Positions 6,521 to 12,257 of a DNA stretch of 14,465 nucleotides are shown in pieces. Source of the DNA: an uncultured Gemmatimonadota bacterium (GTDB lineage: Bacteria; Gemmatimonadota; Gemmatimonadetes; Gemmatimonadales; GWC2-71-9); the NCBI GenBank assembly GCA_946479825.1, contig CAMLHU010000022.1, positions 1 to 14,465 of the forward strand, given 5' to 3'. How positions within the stretch are numbered: position 1 is the stretch's first letter; each line of letters begins with the position of its first letter. The notes beneath the pieces were generated by a model, which made no database searches, was not told the origin of the DNA, and was given only the letters and a program-made list of their open reading frames with translations. Both the position numbers and the translations under genes were made by a program.

Positions 6521-6742
6521 TCACCGCCCGGACCGAAGGCCGAGCGCCGAGACGGCGACGAGCACCAGGTACATCACCAGGCCGTACACGCACGGCGGGT
6601 AGCCGAGGATCGTTCCCGACGAGCCGAGCGGCGTGCATCCCGCCGTGCGATGGATCAGTTCCCGCCAGACCAGCGTCCCCGAGAAGGCCGTTCCCGCCAG
6701 GCCCACCCAGAGCACCACCTTGAGGGCGGTACGCGCCGACAT
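6521..6742 (-). CDS. Small two-helix membrane protein with two conserved-looking cysteines
   Basis: The 73-residue protein starts at ATG 6742 behind a strong GGGGAGG ribosome site on the minus strand (six-base spacing), which makes it a convincing gene despite its size. Helix 1 spans about 7-26 and helix 2 about 50-69. Between them lies a loop with Cys36 and, at the membrane edge, LGYPPCVYGLVMY with Cys51. The Tyr-Pro-x-Cys-x-Tyr-Gly pattern reminds me of small membrane proteins distantly similar to half of a VKOR-type four-helix bundle, but there is no CxxC motif, so thiol-redox activity is only a guess. The gene lies downstream of the GH3 gene on the same strand, separated by the large heptamer element. 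Confidence 0.75.
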   Translation of the reverse strand: MSARTALKVVLWVGLAGTAFSGTLVWRELIHRTAGCTPLGSSGTILGYPPCVYGLVMYLVLVAVSALGLRSGR

Positions 6743-6784
6743 CGGATCCTCCCCGATCAGGTGCGGCTACGTTCGCCCGGACGG

Positions 6785-6981
6785 GATGAGGAGAGCGAGA
6801 AAGGAGAACGAAGAAGTGAGAAGTGAAGAGTATGAAGGGAGAAGGGGGACGAGAGATGGGCGGCGGGAGGGTTCGCGTCACGGTCTCCGAGCCGGCCCGC
6901 GGCACGGCGCTCGCCGCCCACTCGTCTCCCGCCTCCCGTCTCACCGTTCACTCTTCACCTTTCACCTTTCACTTCCTCACC
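6785..6981. repeat. Large inverted intergenic element made of 7-bp repeats
   Basis: The left half (6785-6868) reads as twelve purine-rich 7-base units, including GAAGTGA twice, GAAGGGA and GAAGGGG. The right half (6919-6981) reads as nine pyrimidine-rich units, including TTCACCT twice, TTCACTC and TTCACTT. The halves are inverted: TGGGCGGCG (6857-6865) pairs with 6912-6920, GACGAG (6848-6853) with 6921-6926, and imperfect pairing continues outward to about 6812 and 6962. That leaves a 46-base centre (6866-6911). The right edge contains the stop codon and last codons of the GH3 gene. In the minus-strand transcript it would form a long hairpin between the GH3 gene and the next gene. Confidence 0.8.
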
Positions 6982-9584
6982 CACACCCTCCCCGCCAGGC
7001 GGATGTCCCGCGACGACCGGCCGACCATCACCCGGAAGCTCCCCGGCTCCACCACCCACCGCATCGCGGCGTTGAGCATCCGGAGCTGCTGAGGGCCGAG
7101 GGTGAAGCGCACCTCCTGCGACTCGCCCGGAAGGAGGTGCACCGGCGCGAAGCCGGCAAGTCGGATGACCGGCTGGGCCACCGACGCGAGCTCGTCGTGC
7201 AGGTAGAGCTGCACCACCTCGTCGCCGGCGCGCGACCCGGTGTTGGTCACGGTGCAGCGCACGACGGTCGAGTCGCCGGGCCCGATGGTGTCGCGCTCGA
7301 TGACGAGGTCGCGATAGTCGAACGTGGTGTAGCTCAGGCCGTAGCCGAACGGGAAGAGCGGCTGCCCGGTCAGGTCCACGTAGTCGTCGCCTCGGCCGGT
7401 GGGCTTGTGGTCGTAGGTGAGCGGCAGCTGGCCCTCGCGCACCGGGAAGGTGATCGGGAGCCGCCCGGCCGGGTCGGCGTCGCCGAAGAGCACCGCCGCC
7501 ACCGCTTCACCCCCCGCCTCGCCGGGATACCACGCGTCGAGCACCGCCCCCACCCGGTCGAGCCACGCCGACATCGTGACGGCGCTCCCGCCGACCAGGA
7601 CCACGACGGTGGGCGTGCCGGTGGCGGCGACGGCGCTGATGAGTTCCTCCTGATGCCCCGGCAGCGCCAGCGACGCGCGGTCGCGGAACTCCCCTTCCTC
7701 GATCCCCGCAACGACCACTGCGACCGCGCTCCGGCGAGCCACCCCTGCCGCCCGGTCGATCTCGCGGCGCCACGCCCCGGCGGCCGTGGTGTCCCACAGG
7801 AGCCGGATCTTCCCGTTCCCGCGCGACACTCGATACTCGAGCTCGATCCGGTGCCGCGACCCCGGCGCCAGGCGCACCTCGGCGAACCGCGCCCCGCCGG
7901 AGACCTTGTCCCACCGGTCGAGCAGCACGTTCCCGTCGAGCGTCAGGCGATAGCCGTCGTCGGCATCCACGCCAAGCCGGCGCACGCCGGACCGCGGCGC
8001 GGTGATGGTGCCGGTCCATTTGGCCGCGAACCAGTCGCGCGCGACAGCGGCGACCGGCGCCTCGAAGGTCCAGTTGAAGTCCACGGCCCGATCCACTCGC
8101 GTGGCCGCCGGCGTCCCCTCGGCTGCGATCCCGCTGAAGTAGGCCGCCGCGAGGCCGGCACCGAACGCCGAGGCAGGGACCGTGACGGCATCGTCCCCGC
8201 CCCGCCCCGGCCCGGGCGCATACGCCACGCGGGTGCCCCGGCCGGCGCGGCGGCGGATCCCGTCGAGGATCGAGACGACGCGGATCCCAGGCCCGCTGTA
8301 CCCGCCGAGCCTCGGCGAGCTGGCATCCGGGCCGATCACGGCGATCGTCCCGCCGTTCTCGGCCAGCGGCAGCGTGTGCCGCACGTTCCGGAGCAACACC
8401 AGCGAGCGCCGGGCCGATTCCGACGCCAGCACACGATGCTCCAGGTCGGCCGCCCTCGCGGCCGCAGAGTCGGGATCCACGTAGGGATCGTCGAACAGGC
8501 CCAGCGCAAACTTGACCCGTAGCACCCGCGCGACCGCGGAGTCGACCACCTCCGGCGGGATCTTGCCGGAGGTGAACGCGCGGAGGTAGGGAGTGTGCTC
8601 CTCGTACGAGCCCTGGAAGATCACGTCGAGCCCGGCCGCGAGCGCGTCCGCCGCGGCGGTCGGCGTGTCGGGCTCGGTGAAGTGCAGCACCGTCGCACCG
8701 CCGACGGCGGATTCGTCGGAGATCACGAACCCCGGGAATTTCCATCTGTTGCGCAGGACGTCGGTGAGCAGGTGACGGTCCTGGCTCGCGGGGACGCCGT
8801 CCACCGAGTTGTACGCGCTCATCAGCGACCGTGCGCCGGCGCCGATGGCCGCCTCGAAGGGCGGGAAGTACTCCTCCTCGAGCCGCCGGTCGCTCACCTC
8901 GATCGGGTAGCTGTCGCGCCCGCCCTCGCCCACGTTGGCCACGAAGTGCTTCGGGGTCGTCACCACGCCGCGCCGCTCGAACGCCGCGACGTACGCGCGC
9001 GCCATCTGGGACGCGAGCAGCGGATCCTCGCCGTAGGTCTCCTCTACCCGGCCCCACCGCACGTCGCTCGCGACGTTGACCACCGGCGAGAGCACCTGCC
9101 GAATGCCCCGGCTCCGGGCCTCATCGGCGATGGCCCCCGCCACCCGGCTCACCAGCGCCGTGTCCCAGGTGGCCGCGAGCGCGATGGCCGCCGGGAACGC
9201 GGTCGCCTGCGGCGCCAGCAGTCCGTGCACCGCCTCCTCGAACGGGATGATCGGGATGCCGAGTCGGGTCTGGGTGACGAAGTAGCATTGGATCGAGTCG
9301 AGCCGGGCCGCTTGCCGGCGCGCGGCGTCGGGGGCGAGCGAGTCGCCGGGTTCGCGGACCTGGAGCCCGAAGGCCCCGTGCGAGTAGTCGTGCGCCGGGT
9401 CGCGGAGGTCGCCGGGGCTCATGTAGAGCTGCCAGAACTTCTCCTCGACCGTCATCCGGGAGAGGAGGTCGGCGGCGCGCGCGTCCGGGGTCAGGGTGGG
9501 ATCGCGGTACGGCGCGCGCTGGGCGGCGGCCGCGGCGGGGAGCAACGCGAGGCAGCAGGCGAGGGCGAGGCGCTGGCGGGTCAC
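6969..9584 (-). CDS. Secreted glycoside hydrolase family 3 beta-glycosidase with PA14 insertion
   Basis: From GTG 9584 the protein has 871 residues. This start was chosen because MTRQRL plus a hydrophobic core and AAAAAQ (17-22) form a Sec signal peptide cut before Gln22; a GTG five codons upstream (9599) is possible. The N-terminal barrel (about 30-365) has KHFVANVGEGGRD (212-224) and the nucleophile Asp290 in GFVISDESAVGG. The alpha/beta sandwich starts with SLVLLRN (394-400) and GGTIAVIGPD (411-420). It is interrupted by a PA14-like domain (about 475-605, GVDADDGYRLTLDG) and resumes at about 620; Glu632 in EEGEFRDR is the likely acid/base. An FnIII-like domain follows FPFGYGLSYTTF (745-755). 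The family removes terminal beta-linked glucose or xylose from oligosaccharides outside the cytoplasm, and PA14 can shape substrate entry. Specificity is open. No ribosome site is seen; TATCTT at 9591-9596 would fit a leaderless start. Confidence 0.93.
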   Translation of the reverse strand: MTRQRLALACCLALLPAAAAAQRAPYRDPTLTPDARAADLLSRMTVEEKFWQLYMSPGDLRDPAHDYSHGAFGLQVREPGDSLAPDAARRQAARLDSIQCYFVTQTRLGIPIIPFEEAVHGLLAPQATAFPAAIALAATWDTALVSRVAGAIADEARSRGIRQVLSPVVNVASDVRWGRVEETYGEDPLLASQMARAYVAAFERRGVVTTPKHFVANVGEGGRDSYPIEVSDRRLEEEYFPPFEAAIGAGARSLMSAYNSVDGVPASQDRHLLTDVLRNRWKFPGFVISDESAVGGATVLHFTEPDTPTAAADALAAGLDVIFQGSYEEHTPYLRAFTSGKIPPEVVDSAVARVLRVKFALGLFDDPYVDPDSAAARAADLEHRVLASESARRSLVLLRNVRHTLPLAENGGTIAVIGPDASSPRLGGYSGPGIRVVSILDGIRRRAGRGTRVAYAPGPGRGGDDAVTVPASAFGAGLAAAYFSGIAAEGTPAATRVDRAVDFNWTFEAPVAAVARDWFAAKWTGTITAPRSGVRRLGVDADDGYRLTLDGNVLLDRWDKVSGGARFAEVRLAPGSRHRIELEYRVSRGNGKIRLLWDTTAAGAWRREIDRAAGVARRSAVAVVVAGIEEGEFRDRASLALPGHQEELISAVAATGTPTVVVLVGGSAVTMSAWLDRVGAVLDAWYPGEAGGEAVAAVLFGDADPAGRLPITFPVREGQLPLTYDHKPTGRGDDYVDLTGQPLFPFGYGLSYTTFDYRDLVIERDTIGPGDSTVVRCTVTNTGSRAGDEVVQLYLHDELASVAQPVIRLAGFAPVHLLPGESQEVRFTLGPQQLRMLNAAMRWVVEPGSFRVMVGRSSRDIRLAGRVWVRK

Positions 9585-9677
9585 GCTGAGAAGATACACG
9601 CCGCCGCGAGGCGCTGGCGCTCGGCGACTTCGCGTGCATCTTTGGATTCCCTGCACGCCGCCACTCCCGAGGCCCCG

Positions 9678-11375
9678 ATGACCCGCCGTGCCCTGGCCGC
9701 CGCCCTGTCGGCGTCCCTGCTCCTGGCCGCGCCGCTCGCCGCCCAGTCCCCCGCGACGTTCGACGTCGTCATCTCGCACGGCCGCATCATCGACGGGACC
9801 GGCTCGCCGTGGTACCAGGGCGACGTCGGCATCAAGGACGGCCGGATCGCGGCCATCGGGCGGCTCGACGACGCGACCGCCACCACCCGCATCGACGCGC
9901 ACGGGATGGTCGTGGCCCCCGGCTTCATCGACATGCTGGGCCAGTCGGAGCTCACCATCCTGGTGGACCCGCGGCTCCCGTCCAAGATCTACCAGGGGAT
10001 CACCACCGAGATCACCGGCGAGGGGGGCTCGGTGGCGCCGCTCGACGACGCCATCATCCACGCCGACCAGGTCGGTTACGACCACCTGCACATCGTCCCC
10101 GACTGGCGGACGCTGGATCAGTACTTCGCCCGGCTTGAGCGCCAGGGAATGGGGATCAACCTCGCCACCTACGTCGGCGCCACCCAGGTCCGCCGGATGG
10201 TGCTCGGCGACTCGAACGTGACCCCCACGCCGGTCCAGCTCGACTCGATGCGCGCCCTCGTGCGGCAGGCGATGCAACAGGGGGCGATGGGGGTCTCGAC
10301 CTCGCTCCAGTACGCGCCGGCGCCGTATGCGAAGACCGGGGAGCTCGTCGCGCTGGCACAGGAAGCGGCGCGCTTCGGCGGCATCTACGCCACCCATATG
10401 CGGTCGGAAGGCAACGACGAGACCGCCGCGATCGACGAGGCCATCCGCATCGGCCGCGAGGCCGGCATCCCGGTCGAGATCTGGCACCTCAAGGCCGCCG
10501 GGAAGCCCAACTGGGGCCGGATGCCGGCGGTCGTCGCCCAGATCGACGCGGCCCGCGCGAGCGGCGTGGACGTCACCGCCGACACCTACGCCTACACGGC
10601 GTGGTTCAACTCGCTCTCCGCGTTCATCCCGCCCTGGGCGCACGACGGCGGCGACGCCGCGATGATCGCGCGGCTCAAGGATCCGGCCCAGCGGGCCCGC
10701 ATCCGCAAGGACATGCTCACCGCCGACAAGAGCTGGGACAACGAATGGCAGGAGATCCCGGGTCCGGAAGCGGTGCTCATCAGCGTGGTGCAGGACCCGG
10801 CCTTGATGAAGTATCAGGGGATGACGCTGGCGCAGGTGGCCAAGGCGCAGCACAAGGACCCGATCGACGCCCTCTGCGACCTGCTGATCGCCGACCGGGC
10901 CTACACCTCCGTGGCGGTCTTCGCGATGTCGGAAGCCGATGTAGAGTTGGCGCTCCGCCAGCCCTGGACCTCGGTGGACAACGACTCCCAGGGAACGTCC
11001 CCCGACGGTCCGCTCGGCGCCGAGCACCCGCATCCGCGGGCGTACGGGACGTTCCCCAGGATCCTGCGGAAGTTCGTGCGGGAGGAGCACCTGCTCTCGC
11101 TCCCCGAGGCGATCCGCAAGTTCTCCTCGCTGCCGGCCCAGCGGATGCACCTGACGGACCGCGGCGTGCTCAAGCAGGGGATGTGGGCCGACGTCGTCGT
11201 CTTCGACCCCGACAGCGTGCGCGACCTGGCCACCTTCGAGCGGCCCAACCAGCTGTCGGTCGGGATGCGCTGGGTGCTGGTGAACGGCGTGCCCGTCATC
11301 GCCGACGGCAAGATGACCGGCGCCCTCCCCGGCAAGCCGCTCCGCGGGCCCGGCTGGCATCCCGCGTCCCGTTGA
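9678..11375 (+). CDS. Secreted N-acyl-D-amino-acid deacylase-like amidohydrolase, atypical metal site
   Basis: The 565-residue protein starts at ATG 9678 with GAGG five bases upstream. It has a Sec signal peptide (MTRRALAAAL... PLAAQ, cleavage before Gln23). FDVVISHGRIIDGTG (28-42) begins the amidohydrolase beta-sandwich, which closes near the C-terminus with GMWADVVVFDP (501-511). D-aminoacylase features are YATHMRSEGN (His240), EIWHLKAAGKPNWG (His270), VDNDSQGTSPDGPLG (433-447) and HPRAYGTFPRIL (452-463). The family hydrolyses N-acyl-D-amino acids. Unusually, the HxH of PGFIDxHxH is absent (PGFIDMLGQSE, Leu87 and Gln89), and the bridging Cys of the GNCG motif is replaced by TGEGG with Glu115. 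I recall this as a recurrent subfamily in Acidobacteria-like genomes. True substrate is uncertain; it may act on D-amino-acid-containing peptides from cell-wall debris. Confidence 0.9.
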   Translation: MTRRALAAALSASLLLAAPLAAQSPATFDVVISHGRIIDGTGSPWYQGDVGIKDGRIAAIGRLDDATATTRIDAHGMVVAPGFIDMLGQSELTILVDPRLPSKIYQGITTEITGEGGSVAPLDDAIIHADQVGYDHLHIVPDWRTLDQYFARLERQGMGINLATYVGATQVRRMVLGDSNVTPTPVQLDSMRALVRQAMQQGAMGVSTSLQYAPAPYAKTGELVALAQEAARFGGIYATHMRSEGNDETAAIDEAIRIGREAGIPVEIWHLKAAGKPNWGRMPAVVAQIDAARASGVDVTADTYAYTAWFNSLSAFIPPWAHDGGDAAMIARLKDPAQRARIRKDMLTADKSWDNEWQEIPGPEAVLISVVQDPALMKYQGMTLAQVAKAQHKDPIDALCDLLIADRAYTSVAVFAMSEADVELALRQPWTSVDNDSQGTSPDGPLGAEHPHPRAYGTFPRILRKFVREEHLLSLPEAIRKFSSLPAQRMHLTDRGVLKQGMWADVVVFDPDSVRDLATFERPNQLSVGMRWVLVNGVPVIADGKMTGALPGKPLRGPGWHPASR

Positions 11376-11394
11376 TCTACCGCCCCCACGCCCA

Positions 11395-11450
11395 CGCGCC
11401 CGTGCGCCCCTGCGCCCCTGCGCCCCTGCGCCCACGCGCCCACGCGCCCA
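11395..11450. repeat. 8-bp tandem repeat array B (consensus TGCGCCCC)
   Basis: Seven gap-free 8-base units can be read: CGCGCCCG, TGCGCCCC three times, TGCGCCCA, then CGCGCCCA twice, with a degraded start back to about 11387. It begins about 20 bases after the amidohydrolase stop and ends just before the -10-like TATAGT of the next gene. The core unit is identical to that of array A at 4280-4295, and the two arrays run on the same strand. Confidence 0.9.
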
Positions 11451-11471
11451 ACTTCCCCCTCGCCCCGCGCG

Positions 11472-11477
11472 TATAGT
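11472..11477 (+). promoter_or_regulatory. Possible -10 element for the DUF1080-M28 gene pair
   Basis: TATAGT matches the TATAAT consensus at five of six positions in otherwise very GC-rich DNA, 30 bases before ATG 11508 and ahead of its GAGG ribosome site (11498-11501). No TTGACA-like -35 lies 16-18 bases upstream; that region is the edge of the repeat array. It would allow this gene pair to be transcribed separately from the amidohydrolase. Confidence 0.4.
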
Positions 11478-11507
11478 TCCCGTTCCCACCACAGACTGAG
11501 GATCCCG

Positions 11508-12230
11508 ATGCCGGTCCGCCCGACCCTGCGCGCCGCCCTGGCGCTTGCCGCTTCGCTCGTCGCCGCTCCGCTCGCCGCCCAGCAGGCGACCGACGCCGCA
11601 CCCAACACCCTCACCGCGGCCGAAAAGGACGCCGGCTGGAAGCTGCTCTTCGACGGCCGCACGATGGATCAATGGCGTGGCTACCGCGCCAAGCAGGTGC
11701 CGGCCGGCTGGACCGTCGCCGACGGGACGATCACCAAGGCCACCAGCGTGGGCGACCTCGTCACCCGGAAGAAGTACCGCAACTTCGAGCTGCAGCTCGA
11801 CTGGAAGCTCACCACCGGCGGCAACTCGGGGATCTTCTACCACGGCACCGAGGAGTACGACCACGTCTACTGGAGCGGCCCCGAGTACCAGCTCCTCGAC
11901 GACGCCAACGCCCCCGACGGCACCAGCCGCCTCACCTCGGCCGGCGCCGACTACGCGCTCTATCCGTCGCCCGCGGGCTTCGAGCGCCCGGCCGGCGAGT
12001 GGAACACCGCCCGGATCGTGGTGCGGGGCGACCACGTCGAGCACTGGCTCAACGGGCAGAAGCTGCTCGAATACACGCTCGGCAGCGCCGACTGGAAGGC
12101 GAAGGTGGCGGCGAGCAAGTTCGGCAAGTGGCCGCACTACGGGCTCGCGAAGAGCGGCTACATCGGCATCCAGGGCGACCACGACGGCACGCTGTCGCTC
12201 CGCAACATCAAGATCCGCGTCCTCAAGTAG
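11508..12230 (+). CDS. Secreted DUF1080 (3-keto-disaccharide hydrolase fold) protein
   Basis: The 240-residue protein has a Sec signal peptide (MPVRPTLRAALALAASLVAA, then PLAAQ) cut before Gln25, and ATG 11508 has GAGG six bases upstream. One DUF1080 domain fills the mature part: GWKLLFDGRTMDQWRGY (43-59), GWTVADGTI (67-75), NSGIFYHG (106-113), GPEYQLLDD (124-132), EWNTARIVVRGDHVEHWLNG (164-183) and SGYIGIQGDH (216-225). The fold is a concanavalin-like beta-sandwich. Some characterised members act on 3-keto-glucosides, and the Pfam family carries that name, but most members are untested. Here it sits 27 bases before an M28 peptidase gene on the same strand, so the two are probably co-transcribed. 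Periplasmic or extracellular sugar-derivative processing is the best guess. The family call is strong; the substrate is unknown. Confidence 0.9.
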   Translation: MPVRPTLRAALALAASLVAAPLAAQQATDAAPNTLTAAEKDAGWKLLFDGRTMDQWRGYRAKQVPAGWTVADGTITKATSVGDLVTRKKYRNFELQLDWKLTTGGNSGIFYHGTEEYDHVYWSGPEYQLLDDANAPDGTSRLTSAGADYALYPSPAGFERPAGEWNTARIVVRGDHVEHWLNGQKLLEYTLGSADWKAKVAASKFGKWPHYGLAKSGYIGIQGDHDGTLSLRNIKIRVLK

Positions 12231-12257
12231 GCCCGAACCTCCACCGGACTTCGAACG

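Noticed and set aside
8595..9677. In-frame upstream extension of the amidohydrolase to a 926-residue protein
   Set aside because: The extension is antisense to the GH3 gene and has no recognisable domain, whereas the internal ATG at 9678 has a ribosome site and is followed at once by a signal peptide.
9585..9677. Divergent promoter region between GH3 and the amidohydrolase
   Set aside because: A promoter must exist here, but no -35/-10 pair stands out on either strand beyond TATCTT at 9591-9596, so no separate promoter feature is called for the plus strand.
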